Positions 25,001-33,330 of a stretch of DNA of 64,000 nt are shown here, piece after piece (position 1 is the first letter of the stretch; each line of letters starts with the position of its first letter). Source of the stretch: Heloderma charlesbogerti (Eukaryota; Chordata; Lepidosauria; Squamata; Helodermatidae). The notes beneath the pieces are model-generated. The model did no database searches, was not told the DNA's origin, and saw nothing but the letters and a program-made list of their open reading frames with translations. The stretch is taken from positions 434,001 to 498,000 of the forward strand of contig JANEZZ010002360.1 of the NCBI GenBank assembly GCA_026122225.1, in the 5' to 3' direction. A program made the translations under genes and the position numbers.

Positions 25001-28000
25001 GAAGGCTCTTCTCCTGGTAGACTCCAATCAGGCCATAGGTCCATGTACAACCACCAGGAGCATGCCCTCCGATGACCTCAGTGACCCTTTCATGGTAACG
25101 TCCTCTTTCATGGTACCATCCAGCCATGCTTTTCTTTGGGATCCTACAAGCTGTTTAGGGACTGATGCATGCCAAGTCACCCTCCCTACTCCATTTTTCA
25201 TTTCCAGCTGACATTCTGTTCCATGTGAGCATGCTCACTTCTCATTGGACTATTGGGGAGGGGTGTGTGTGTGCCCCCTTTTGGTGTGTGTATTTGTGGA
25301 TATTTTGTACTTTTGTGAAACTCAGGGTTTACCCCCATGTATGTTACCTCCCTCTTGTTTCTCAGTGGCCCTGTTTCTGCTCCTGTCTTCCTGTTGGCAC
25401 AGGGGCACTGAGTTCGCTATTAGAGGGAGTGATGCTTAAAAACTGGGAAGTGAGCAGCCAGAGATAATAAGGCTTCCCTCTCCCTCCTCTCTCTCCCCCT
25501 TCCTCCTCTCTCAGTGCTTTTAAAACTGTATGGTGTACCCAAATTCAAGAGGGGCAACTATTGCAAGTTAACAAATACTAAATGCTGCATACCAATAGGG
25601 CTAACCAACCTGTGTTCCTAGGTAGCGATATTAGGGGCTGAAAAGCTAACTCTAGATTTTACTCAGGGTCCATCTAAAGATGAAATGGGGGAGGAGCAGG
25701 GACAAAAGGGGTGCTGAAGCCTAGTTAATTTGTGGGTAGGGCAAAACTCACCAGCCACACGGTGCTCCTTCTGACCATCTTCATTGACCCTTTCTTTCAT
25801 ATAGATATTTCCTCCAAAGCCCTAGAACAGGGGCTACATTTCGGTGTACCATCACTGTAGTAGTGGCTTCTGTGATTTTAAAATTGGACCCAAATTTCAA
25901 GGCACAAAGGTCCATTTAAAGTCAGGACAACCAGAGGGCCCAATTGCATAATATCCATAAATCCATTTGAAAATATAGAGTGTGTTCTATTCTTCTTCTG
26001 CCTGCAGATTACAAGAATACCCCCCTGCCCCCGAACGGGGTCACATGCTTCAGCTGCGAGGGGAACGCCACCCATGGTTGCTTTCCAGAAGACATCACCA
26101 AAGTGCAGTGCCAGGGCCCCATGACCCAATGCCTAGAAGCCTCAGGAATTCATGGTGAGCATCACCTACTGACTCCTCTCTGCTCCCTCCTTCCGAAGGT
26201 CAATCCACTTGGCCATGCTTTGTCCTGCAGAATGGAGGCAAGGAAAAATGGCAGGGAGAGTATATGTAGAGCAGCCTTCCCCAACCAGCTGGGGGATGCT
26301 GGGAGTTGTAGTCCTGGAGGACCCCAAGTTGGGGGAGGCAGATGCAGAGTATGATACTGAGGCTGCATTCCCACATCCTCTGTGCTGCCATGCAGATGGC
26401 TTTGCAGTGCATCCCAGATTTGCACACGGTGTGGACTAAGGCTATGGCCAAAAGCACTGTGAGAGCCGGATGTCCCATTCTCCACTGGACAACACAGACT
26501 CCCAGCTTGAAAATGGTCCACCATGCTGGGGAGGGCATCTGCTTTGCACATATGAAATCCCAGGTTATGTCCCTGGTGGCTTCTCTACATTCAAAGGAGC
26601 TTGAGTCGCAGGGCTCAGCAAGGCAGTTGGGCAGCAGCCTTCATAGAATCATAGAAGCATAGGGCTGGAAGGGGCCTACAAGACCATTGAGTCCAGCCCC
26701 TTGCTAAGCGCAGGAAGCCTGATTCCCAGGCGGTCTCCCATCCAAGTACTAACCATGTCTGACCCTGCTTAGCTTCCAAGATCATTGGAATAAGGAGTTC
26801 ACCCAACCAGCCTTACATACCTAATGTGAGCTGTGAGTCCACTGAGGAAGCAAACTTGCCACATTTTTGTTGTTGTCTAGAGACATATCCTCTCCTTACC
26901 TAGACCGTAGCTCAGTGGTAGGGCCCCTGCTTTGCGTGCAGAAAGTTGCAGGTTCAATCCCTGGCATTTCCAGGTAGGGCTAGGAAAGAATCCTGCCTGA
27001 AGCCTTGGAGACCCTCTGCCAATCAGTGTCAACAATACTGGGCTAGATGGACCAATGTTCTGACTTGGTATAAGGCAGTTTCCTATGTTGGTTGAGAACT
27101 CAGGAGAAATTGGGTTTGTGTGTTTACAGCAGAAGCCAACTATGTTCTGCACTGATTGGCTAGGATCTGGGATGTTGCTGACTTACCTCCTCCTTTCCTG
27201 AAGCAGTTTTTAAATGTGATAAAATTGATTGCACATTTATTTAATTCATGTAGGGTGGTGGGACAATGATGTACATTTAGATGAAGAAATGTATATGCAG
27301 TGCTTTCAAAATTGGGGGGTGGGATGGGGACGACAGTCTGCCAGAAGGTTGGGGGAGTGGCAAGGCAGACCACGGAACCAGGGCCAAACCAAACAAGACA
27401 CTGATGTTTTTATTTTTCTTCAAAGCAGTTCCTAAATAGCTCAGATCTAAGGTCTTGGAAGCAGTCTATAGACATCTGCTAGATCTCCATGCCAGGAAAA
27501 GCTTCAACTGCTAAACTTCTGTGCATTGGGTTGATGCTCAAGGCACAGGAGCAGAGAGAGAAAAACAGGTGGTAACCCTCTGAAGGTCAAATACATCTTT
27601 ATGGTATTGCAGTGAAGTTCTGGGAACATAAAAACTGCCTTTTTACGAGTCAGACCATTGCTCATCAGTACTACCTACACCAGGAGTGGGGAACCAGTCA
27701 GTGTCCTTCCATCTTTTGTTGGGCTACAACTTCCATCATGCCTGACCATTTGCATTGTTGGGGCTGATAGGACGTGGAGTCCAACATGATCTGGAGGACC
27801 ACAGGTTCCCCACCCCTTGTTTATGCTGGCAGCGGCTGTCCAGGTTTTCAGACAGGGGTCTTTCCCAGCCCTACCTGGAGATGCCAGGAATCGAACCTGG
27901 GGCCCTCTGCATTCAAAGCATGTGCAATACCTCTGAGCCACGGCCCATCTTGAGCCCCTGGTGGGAGTCAGAGCAGGTGATGAGGTACAGGCCGAAGACG

Positions 28001-28317
28001 ATGTCCATCAAGGCTCCTTCTCAGATTCTCTCATTGCTCATTTCCTCTGTTTAGGTATCACTGGGCAGAAGTCTGTTCTCAAGGGTTGTGCGTCCTCTTC
28101 CTGGTGCGACAGTCCCTACACCTCTGTCTACAAGAACCTGGGTGCCATTCACACCCGCTGCTGCACTGGTGATTTCTGCAACAATTGGATCGTGGATGGG
28201 GAGCTGAGACCATCGGCTCACAGCCAAGCCAGCCACAAAGTCACAGCCCAGCAAACGTTGCTTTCGACGTGTCTGCTGCTCTCCCTTGCCTTCCTCCTCT
28301 CCTCGGAGAGCTCCTGA
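5067..28317 (+). CDS. PLAUR: PLAUR: urokinase plasminogen activator surface receptor (uPAR), seven exons, complete
   Basis: GPI-anchored receptor that binds urokinase and focuses plasminogen activation at the cell surface. Coding exons: 5067-5115, 16079-16192, 18210-18356, 19308-19469, 24505-24642, 26008-26154, 28055-28317; together 1020 nt, 339 aa plus stop (human precursor 335 aa). Every intron has GT/AG ends and phase 1. Exon 1 encodes a signal peptide; exons 2+3, 4+5 and 6+7 each encode one LU domain, exactly the PLAUR layout. Domain I (about residues 20-98) has 8 Cys and lacks the C7-C8 pair, as known for uPAR domain I; domains II (118-199) and III (215-295) have 10 each. Each ends in the LU signature C-N. 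Domain II keeps GCG...GFHN...KCCNTS, domain III keeps GN-T-HGC and a QGPM-QCL-ASG run, both uPAR-like. The C-terminus is hydrophobic with a small-residue region before it, as in a GPI signal. Sequons at N73, N194 and N223. Identification is from recalled family features, not a database search. Confidence 0.93.
5196..5348. mobile_element. foldback MITE
   Basis: Long inverted repeat: TAATGCAGCCTTCCC at the left and GGGAAAGGCTGCATTA at the right, with internal CAGATGTGTTAGACTACAAC and TTGTTGTCCAACACATCTG arms. Same family as 36353-36485, 42304-42450, 45815-45935, 53459-53590 and 59383-59522. Confidence 0.65.
5890..6085. repeat. unclassified dispersed block, copy 1
   Basis: GAATTTTTCAATCTCTTTAT, GGAGAAATTCCTCAGGGTGC, GTGTAAGGAGGTGGCTGAG. 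Clearly related along about 190 bp to 38821-39015. Confidence 0.6.
6549..7482. mobile_element. palindromic hAT-type non-autonomous element, copy A
   Basis: 934 bp. Ends TAGGGATG and CATCCCTA, flanked by exact 8-bp duplications ATTGCACC (6541-6548, 7483-7490), the hAT signature. No transposase frame. Holds four long palindromes with arms GTCTACGTAAA (about 6845-6892, 6942-6990) or GGCTACGTAAA (7065-7102, 7194-7235), separated by inverted AAATGGCGGC blocks and poly-T/poly-A runs. GC-rich at both ends. Confidence 0.85.
7530..7722 (+). mobile_element. tRNA-derived SINE
   Basis: tRNA-like head with GTGATAGAGTACATGCTTTG and box B GGTTCGATCCCCGGC, body TAGATGGACCAATGGTCTGA and end AAGGCAGCTTCCTATGTTCC. 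The same family recurs at 4105-4195, 17215-17345, 26895-27090 and 27640-27960. Confidence 0.7.
7722..8245 (+). mobile_element. CR1-like LINE 3' end
   Basis: Encodes [31 protein letters not shown] and [14 protein letters not shown], then a 3' UTR ending in GGACCCTTGGTCTGATCCAG. Same family as 13526-14665, 16310-16520, 32330-33205, 37590-38435 and 47965-48330. Confidence 0.75.
8320..8610 (+). mobile_element. L2-like LINE 3' fragment
   Basis: Degenerate relative of the L2-like end at 34.4 kb: the A-F-S-V-V-A-P region, [12 protein letters not shown] coding end and a T-rich 3' UTR with GCCTTGGGAGAGTTC. Confidence 0.5.
9014..9152 (+). mobile_element. BovB-type 3' tail
   Basis: Very similar to 34700-34835, from the ATAGCATCACT run to GGACACGACTGAACGACTG and AACAACAA. 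It could be a BovB fragment or the tail of a Sauria-type SINE, which borrows this end; no tRNA-like head is visible just upstream. Confidence 0.65.
10015..10045. repeat. (GT)n microsatellite
   Basis: About 14 GT units in PLAUR intron 1. Confidence 0.95.
10670..10885 (-). mobile_element. CORE/MIR-like SINE, minus strand
   Basis: TTATCCTCACAACAACCCTG, AGTCACCCAGTGAGCTTCAT, GAACCCAGGTCTTCCC (box B) and GCACTCTAACCGCTACA (box A), reverse orientation. Confidence 0.65.
13526..14665 (+). mobile_element. CR1-like LINE 3' end, interrupted by hAT-type copy B
   Basis: Begins near [16 protein letters not shown], runs through the [14 protein letters not shown] region to 13938, is interrupted by the hAT-type element at 13939-14381, and continues from GTAGTGATGGCCACCAAT to the 3' UTR. 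Confidence 0.75.
13939..14381. mobile_element. palindromic hAT-type element, copy B
   Basis: 443 bp, shortest of the family. Ends TAGGGATG / CATCCCTA with exact 8-bp target duplication GTAGTGAT. One palindrome (about 14135-14185). Inserted in a CR1-like LINE end, which continues on both sides (13526-13938 and 14382-14665); the uninterrupted form is at 7722-8245. Confidence 0.88.
15105..15455. mobile_element. hAT-type MITE
   Basis: Left end GGGGGTGTTGAACCTCTTTC, right end GGTTCGACACCTCTAG, inverted to each other; GGGCTGAAGTCAGTTTCA inside. A relative is at 63615-63965. Confidence 0.5.
16079..16192 (+). CDS. PLAUR: PLAUR exon 2 (first half of LU domain I)
   Basis: Pyrimidine tract and CCCAG acceptor, then a 38-codon phase 1-1 exon ending at a GTGAGT donor. 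Encodes LRCYSC at the domain start and five of the eight domain I cysteines, ending with Q-C-R-T-T-V, similar to the uPAR domain I half that forms part of the urokinase-binding surface. Confidence 0.92.
16310..16520 (+). mobile_element. CR1-like LINE fragment
   Basis: Contains GAGGGGCTGGAGCAACTCCC and a degraded version of the D-M-A-E-V-Y ... V-D-G-E-T-F-F-S-L coding region, in PLAUR intron 2. Confidence 0.6.
17215..17345 (+). mobile_element. tRNA-derived SINE, body
   Basis: TAGGGCTGGGAAAGACTCCC and GCTAGATGGACCATTGGTCT; head missing. Confidence 0.55.
17573..17710 (-). mobile_element. CR1 3' tail, minus strand
   Basis: Octamer ATAGAATC repeated four times, then GGGTTGGAAGGGGCCTACAA and the ATCGAGTCCAACCCCCTGCT run, the reverse complement of a CR1 end. 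Confidence 0.8.
18210..18356 (+). CDS. PLAUR: PLAUR exon 3 (second half of LU domain I)
   Basis: Follows a long CT-rich tract and TCTGCAG acceptor; ends at GTCAGT. 49 codons, phase 1-1. Encodes K-G-C ... H-C-D-T-E-L-C-N, the last three domain I cysteines and the LU C-N end. An N-N-S sequon is at residue 73. No C7-C8 pair is encoded, as expected for domain I of uPAR. Confidence 0.92.
19308..19469 (+). CDS. PLAUR: PLAUR exon 4 (I-II linker and first half of LU domain II)
   Basis: TTTGCAG acceptor, GTGAGT donor, 54 codons. The first 14 codons are the exposed linker between domains I and II, rich in basic residues (A-R-G-H-K-R-S); then LDCYSC opens domain II. In human uPAR this linker is the main site of cleavage by urokinase and plasmin; the basic cluster suggests it is also protease-sensitive here (inference). 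Confidence 0.92.
19922..20375. mobile_element. hairpin-rich unclassified element
   Basis: Several strong inverted repeats: GATAGGCGACCGCCT with AGGCGACCGCCTATC, GCTAGACAGC with GCTGTCTAGC, ATGACACATA with ATGTGTCAT, CTGACCTCAGAG with CGAGGTCAG. The ends, GGGTGCAATCATAT and ATAGGATTGTTCCT, are roughly inverted. No target duplication recognised. Confidence 0.45.
20457..20479. repeat. (CA)n microsatellite
   Basis: About 11 CA units just before the mariner-type MITE. Confidence 0.9.
20502..20752. mobile_element. mariner-type MITE with TA duplication
   Basis: 251 bp. Left end CAGAGTGGCCCAAAAGTAGG, right end CCTACTTTTGGGCCTCCTGG: near-perfect inverted repeats about 26 bp long, flanked by TA on both sides (20500-20501, 20753-20754). 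The interior has no transposase. Confidence 0.7.
20768..20902. repeat. foldback with CA/TG arms
   Basis: (CA)n, then AGATTTTAAAATGTGAAACG, a loop of about 28 nt, AATGTTTCACATTTTAAAAT and (TG)n: a hairpin of more than 50 bp per arm including the dinucleotide parts. Confidence 0.7.
23038..23685. mobile_element. palindromic hAT-type element, copy C
   Basis: 648 bp, ends TAGGGATG / CATCCCTA, exact 8-bp target duplication CACAAAAT (23030-23037, 23686-23693). Three palindromes (about 23250-23295, 23345-23385, 23440-23490). Lies in PLAUR intron 4. Confidence 0.88.
24505..24642 (+). CDS. PLAUR: PLAUR exon 5 (second half of LU domain II)
   Basis: CTGGCAG acceptor, GTAAGG donor, 46 codons. Encodes [17 protein letters not shown] and K-C-C-N-T-S-L-C-N. 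The GCG...C...GFHN...CCNT pattern is the most diagnostic uPAR stretch in the gene. Confidence 0.93.
26008..26154 (+). CDS. PLAUR: PLAUR exon 6 (first half of LU domain III)
   Basis: TGCCTGCAG acceptor, GTGAGC donor, 49 codons. Encodes a Pro-rich linker, then [14 protein letters not shown] and [12 protein letters not shown]. The N-A-T sequon corresponds to a glycosylated position in mammalian domain III. Confidence 0.93.
26272..26340. mobile_element. foldback MITE, half copy
   Basis: CAGCCTTCCCCAACCAGCTG and GATGCTGGGAGTTGTAGTCC to CCCCAAGTTGGGGGAGGC; the central part is deleted. Confidence 0.45.
26641..26712 (-). mobile_element. CR1 3' tail, minus strand
   Basis: CATAGAATCATAGAAGCATA followed by GGGCTGGAAGGGGCCTACAA and ATTGAGTCCAGCCCCTTGCT; stops abruptly where a 5S-like sequence begins. 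Confidence 0.75.
26721..26783 (-). repeat. 5S rRNA-derived fragment
   Basis: Minus strand matches the inner part of vertebrate 5S rRNA, including CCAGGCGGTCTCCCATCCAA, GTACTAACCA and CCCTGCTTAGCTTCC (as read on the + strand), covering the box A to box C promoter region. Too short and diverged to be a gene; more likely a 5S-derived SINE or pseudogene. Confidence 0.75.
26895..27090 (+). mobile_element. tRNA-derived SINE
   Basis: Full copy: CGTAGCTCAGTGGTAGGGCC (box A), GGTTCAATCCCTGGC (box B), GGCTAGATGGACCAATGTTC, ending near TTTCCTATGTTGG. Confidence 0.7.
27640..27960 (-). mobile_element. tRNA-derived SINE, minus strand, with a nested hAT-type MITE
   Basis: SINE parts at 27640-27683 (GAGTCAGACCATTGCTCATC) and 27824-27960 (CAGGAATCGAACCTGGGGCC, GAGCCACGGCCCA). 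Between them, about 27684-27823, is a foldback element with GAGTGGGGAACC at one end and GGTTCCCCACCCC at the other. Confidence 0.65.
28055..28317 (+). CDS. PLAUR: PLAUR exon 7 (end of LU domain III and GPI signal)
   Basis: TTTAG acceptor, ends with TGA at 28315-28317. Encodes K-G-C-A-S-S-S-W-C ... [10 protein letters not shown], then about 45 residues ending in a Leu/Ser-rich hydrophobic tail (residues about 321-335), read as a GPI-attachment signal. The probable attachment site is among the small residues near 300-310, but it cannot be fixed by eye. Confidence 0.92.
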
Positions 28318-28400
28318 CCTTCCGCTCTAAGATTGGGGCTTCATCTGGGCCAGGATTTAGCAGGGGCTCAGACATGGAACCCTTTCCCCCCACTTCCACT

Positions 28401-28406
28401 ATTAAA
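28401..28406 (+). promoter_or_regulatory. PLAUR: PLAUR polyadenylation signal (ATTAAA)
   Basis: ATTAAA 84 nt after the PLAUR stop codon, the common variant of AATAAA. A short 3' UTR is implied. A GT-rich downstream element is not obvious, so the real cleavage site could be elsewhere. Confidence 0.5.
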
Positions 28407-31400
28407 GCGCAACTGTGAAGCATCATGTGACATAATAACAGAGAGCCTCTGAGTATGTGCAGAGTGCATTTTTCCACACCACTGAGGAACTGCAGCTGCT
28501 CCTGCAAGTCTGGGGATTAAGAGGCTGGCCTTCCAGGTCCAAGAGCACAACACACGAGCCCTGGATTGTCCCTCTTCGAAATCGGCCACTGACTTGACTG
28601 GGTCTATGGCCCTCTGCACACTCCCTTGGCAGTAAGTCCTGTTCACTGAGCACAGTGAGATGTCCGAGTAAACATGCATCGGATCGGGCAGTGATTTATT
28701 TATTAATTGAGAAATGGGGCGGGGGGGATAGGATCTAGTGGCTAGGAAAAGTCAAGACTTGGTATTCCTGGGTTCTGTTCTCAGCTGGGAGATTCAAAAT
28801 GAAGGCTAATGGATTAAGGCGTGGGTGCTGGATGCCCATCCTGTCTGGACATCCCTGATGGCAAAAACATTTTTTTACCCCTCTAAATAGATATCCAGAA
28901 GTCCCTTCTTATTATTTATTCTTACTCATTACTATGAAGGACTCTTTTATTTTATTTTAACTGTTCCTACAAACAAGGATTTGGCCCCCACACAGCCCCT
29001 ACACTACACCAGGCTATCAAGAGGACTAGAAGCTTGGTGTTAGACATGGGGGAACGTGCCAAGAAATGTCTAGATGCATTTACCATCCACCTACAATCAT
29101 TTTGCCTTCCTGAAGTTTGATAAGATGGTGTCTCCCTATTATTTTATTATCATTAAATATATGAATGTATATGAACATTATTTATGTTAATAAACTATTT
29201 TTATAATATTAAGAATATCCTCTGTCATGTTCACTCTATTTTAACAAAATAATTGTATTTCCTTTCTGTGGGCCCATGATGATGATGAACAGTATTTCTA
29301 GGCCATCCAATAATAATGTTCTCAGAATGGCCCCTTTTCTGCTGTGTGCAAAGGCCAAACTACATGTTACATTAGCCACACTTAAAATGAAGTGTCCTTA
29401 AACTGGCCACTTTTAATTTGAAGAAGAAGAAAAAAAATCAGCCACAGGGCCTCAATCTGGAATGTGTCCCAAACTAGACTGGGAGCATTTTCCAAGCTGG
29501 TAAAGTGGCTCCTTATATAAAAGCTATGCTAAAGCATTACTAAGTTCCTCTAGGCATGTGAAGAATAGGGGTAGGAGTTAGAGTGACAGGGAAACCCAAG
29601 ACCTGGAAATGATTCCATGTGCCAACTCTGAAGATGGGATCCCAAATCCCATCCTCAGAAATTGCCTCCCAGTCTCAAGCTTAGAAATCACTCTAAGTCC
29701 CAAACTTCGAAATAATTCTAAGTTCTACTTTCAGAAAATATTCTAAGTTCCAAAGTCTAAGAGTCTAAAGAGGACCATAGTTACCCAAAGCCTTGGGTCT
29801 GGTGGCACGGCAGAAAGAGTGAAGTGAAGTAACAGCAGCAGCAGGAACAACAGCAGCCATCAGCTCTCGTAGTCGTTACCTGTGCTTTTATACCCTTGCT
29901 GTGGTCAAAGGTGGGGCCCCAAGGAGCAATGGGACAACCATCCTCCAATCAAAATGGGGTGCACGTGGTTTGAGCATTTGCTCACCAATCAGAAGTCAGG
30001 TGTCCCATCTATCTCCCACAATCTCATGTGTTTGGGAAACAACATATCTGGCACCATCATGAAGGGGTTACTTTGAAATGTCCCAGAACATGGCCCAAAG
30101 TCTGCCATCTGGGCATGTTATCTTTGGTTGACGCATTTCACCCTGGTATATCTTCTTTGAACTCCCAGCCATCTTTAGCCCTTTTTAGTCATATCCGCCT
30201 GAACACCTCCTCCCCATAGTCTCTCATGCTCAGGGCTACAGCTTCCCCTGCCCAACCAGCATCGAGTAAGGACATTCTCTTATCACCAGTTGTACACCAC
30301 GAGATGTCAAAACAGCACCTTTCCTCCTCTTAGTAGGCCTCTGAGCATGCACAGTTCTTCCATTCATCTCACTTAGACACTCAGCCAGCACATCGTGGCC
30401 TTGAACAAGCTCTGTGAAGCCGCTTGTAAAGACAGCTGCAATTCTTTCCTTTCTTCAAAGTCAGCCCTGCAAAATCTTAGCACCTCAGTTAGTTAAATAA
30501 TATCAATTAGCATAGAATCAAACTTCAAGGTCTTCTCGCCCAGGGGTCAAGAGTCTGGAATATAAAACTGGTTATGAGCTTGGGGTCTTTTAGGGGCTCC
30601 CCAAAACCCTCACTCAGGTCCTTCATCCATTCCAAATCAAATTAGCCAACTTTACTCTTTGTTAGCCCTTTTAGCACCAGATTAACAAACCTAAGCCAGC
30701 AGTCTCCAGTCAGAGACAGCGGCAGAAGAGGGGGGTATATATAGTTTGGTGGAAGGCTGCATTTGTTCATTGTGTGAGGTGGTTGGGAGAGGGCTGTGTT
30801 TATTTGGTGAGATCTGGGATGTTTGATTAGATCTGGGGTGTGTGCGTGCACTCATTACAGCTTCTTATATTCCTTCCTTCTCCATTCAAATCTGTCTTTT
30901 CTAGATTTTTTTTTTTAAAAAAAACATTTACTTGTTAGCTTCTTCTTGGCTTGTTCCTTTGCTCCCCCCCCCCCCGACTGCCGTTCCATTGTCCATTGTG
31001 AGAGGTGGTTGGGTGGGACTCGGGAGAGGGCTCTGTCTGTTTTCTAAGTTTGATTAGATCTGTGGGGTGTGTCCTTGCACTCAGTGGAGCTTCTTATCCC
31101 TTCCTCCTAGTCCTTCTCCATTCAACTCTGTCTTTTCTAGATTTTTAAAACCACAGGTTTTTCTAGATTTTTAAAAAACAAACATTTATTTCTTGGCTTG
31201 TTCTTTTGCTCTCCCACCACCCTTTTTAATTATTATTCAACCATTTAGTTTTTTCTTTCTTTCTAAATTCTAAAATGAAGAAATATTACTATAGCAGCCT
31301 ACCTGTGCCTTGCCTTATTGTTTGGCCCTCCCCCGGCCAGTCTGAAGTGAACTGTCTGTTTCTTTTCCAGTATTTAATGCTCAAAAAACATAAATTAAAG

Positions 31401-32329
31401 ATCTTTTTTCCTATTCTTTGCTTGCTCTTGGCTTTTATCCCCCATGCCGCCCTCCTGTATTTTGTGAACTTTATACATTTTCCTTTAAAAAAGAAATAAT
31501 AAATAAACCCCTTTTCTTTGCTTATAGGTAGTTCTGTATTTGCTTTTCTTTTGCGTGTGTGTGTGCGTGCATGCGTGCATGTGTGCGCGCTTGTGTTGTG
31601 GTCAAGCAAAGCAATACATCCACATTGCAATACAGTGGGCAAAGCAGTACACACATACTATTTATATTAACTTATTATTCCAATAATACTCCACTGTGTG
31701 GCAAAACAAGGCAGCCCAATATGAGACAGCTTTGGGGTCTTGGCAGGGGCAGAGGTGGGTGAGGTGCTGCTGTGTGCCCTCCTGCCAGGGTTGCTGTGTT
31801 GCTTCCTGCCTCTGTCAGTCCAGCAGACAGCTGTCGTTGCTCTTCGTTCCAGTCAATGTGCCCACCTGGCAGGGTTGCTGTCTTTGCTTGCTTCCTGCCT
31901 ACCAGCCAGTGTTTTCCCAGGCAATTCAGCCAAAGAGAGCCTGAGGTTACTGACTGTGAATAAGTAGTACTTACTAGCTGAAAGGGGTTATTTGCGCTTC
32001 ACAGAAGCCTACAGCAGAGTTTAGGGATAGTGACCTCCTCACCGCTTCAGCATAAAGGGTTAACTTGATCATCCCTTTATGACCTTGTGTTTGAGTTTCT
32101 GAGAACAGCACATTTTACCTGCGTGCCTTGCACAAAACCTATTGGGCCAAAATGTCTGAGATTTGGCAGGTGCGATGCCCTCCAGCGGGGCTGAGAGGGG
32201 CTCAGATTCCAAGCACTTCTCTGGAAACAGTGAAAAGTTATAGCTTTTTGCTTTGAGAGTTTTTGTGGAAAAAATAAAAATTTAACTCCACTTGGCACAC
32301 AAACCACTGGGCCAAACTCCCACCAGTCA
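28407..32329. other. intergenic, no gene recognised
   Basis: Between the PLAUR poly(A) signal and the CR1-like LINE. AT-rich sequence with unassigned old repeats, the 240-bp tandem pair and a GTGC-rich run at 31553-31592. No LU exon or other conserved coding pattern seen. Confidence 0.6.
30769..31230. repeat. two-copy tandem duplication, about 240 bp per unit
   Basis: 30769-30995 and 31000-31230 share GTGAGAGGTGGTTGGG-like starts, TTTGATTAGATCTG, CCTTCTCCATTCAA, CTGTCTTTTCTAGATTTTT and TTGGCTTGTTC in the same order, diverged. Confidence 0.6.
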
Positions 32330-33205
32330 GCTTCATCGGATGATCCCCCGGGTTCTAGTATTTTGAGAGAGGAAGAAAAATTTCTCCCTATCCACACGCT
32401 CCACACCATGCATAATTTTGTAGACCTCTATCATGTCTCCCCTTACCCTCCTTTTTTCCAAGCTAAACAAGCCCAGCTGTTGTAAGCTTCTCTGATAGGG
32501 GAGATGCTCCAGCCCCTTGATCATTTCAGTTGCCCTTTTCTGCACTTTTTCCAGCTCCACAATATCTTTTTTTAGGTGACCAGAACTGTACACAGTATTC
32601 TAAATGTGGTCGCACCACAGATTTCTATAAAGGCAATAAAGTATAAAGGCAGTTTTATTCTCAATGCCTTTTTAATTATGCCTAACGTGGAATTTGCCTC
32701 TTTTACAGCGGCCACACACTGGGTTGACGTTTTCATTGAGCTGTCCACCACAACCCCAAGATCTCTTTCTTGGTTGGTCACTGCTTGCTCAGATCCCATC
32801 AGGTTATACCTGAAGTTGGGATTTTTGCCCCAACGTGCATCACGTTACACTTGCTTATTGAACCACATTCATTTCCCATTTAGATGCCCATTCTCCCAGT
32901 TTGGAGAGATCCTTTTGGAGCTCCTCACAATCCCTATTTGTTTTAACCACCCTAAATAATTTGGTGTCATTGGCAAACTTGGCCACTTCACTGCTCAGTC
33001 CTAATTCCAGATCATTTATGAACAGATTGAAAAGCATTGGTCCCAATACAGATCCCAGTGGGACCCCACTATTTATTTACCATTTATTAAATGTTTACCA
33101 TTTATTCCTACTCTCCGCTTTCTGTTTTTTAACCAGCTAGTGATCCATAAGAGGACCTCTGCTCTTATTCCATGACTGCTAAGTTTGTTCAGGAGTCTTT
33201 GGCTG
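32330..33205 (-). mobile_element. CR1-like LINE, reverse-transcriptase and C-terminal part, minus strand
   Basis: Minus strand encodes G-P-M-L-F-N-L-F-I-N-D-L-E and A-K-F-A-N-D-T-K-L, the CR1 RT catalytic box with one Asp changed to Asn (F-A-D-D to F-A-N-D), then D-L-G-V-V-V-D-S-S and the C-terminal [14 protein letters not shown]. Several frameshifts; dead copy. Confidence 0.75.
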
Positions 33206-33211
33206 ATTTTC

Positions 33212-33215
33212 TATC

Positions 33216-33262
<47 letters not shown>

Positions 33263-33288
33263 ATCTATCTATCCATTTATCATCTATC

Positions 33289-33325
<37 letters not shown>

Positions 33326-33330
33326 ATCTG
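33212..33330. repeat. (TCTA)n microsatellite
   Basis: Two runs of TCTA units separated by TCATC-type variants. Confidence 0.95.

Larger units (their letters stand above)
16193..28054 (+). other. PLAUR: PLAUR introns 2-6
   Basis: Intron 2 (16193-18209) holds LINE/SINE fragments and a CR1 tail. Intron 3 (18357-19307) shows nothing recognisable. Intron 4 (19470-24504) holds a hairpin-rich element, a mariner-type MITE, CA/TG foldback and hAT-type copy C. Intron 5 (24643-26007) has a degraded LINE-like end near 24.9 kb. Intron 6 (26155-28054) has a CR1 tail joined to a 5S-derived fragment and two SINEs. Confidence 0.75.

Noticed and set aside
26721..26783. Functional 5S rRNA gene
   Set aside because: Only about half the length, diverged at several positions, without a T-run terminator in place, and joined to a CR1 tail.
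26895..27090. tRNA gene
   Set aside because: Box A and B are present but the cloverleaf is incomplete and the sequence continues into a repeated SINE body.
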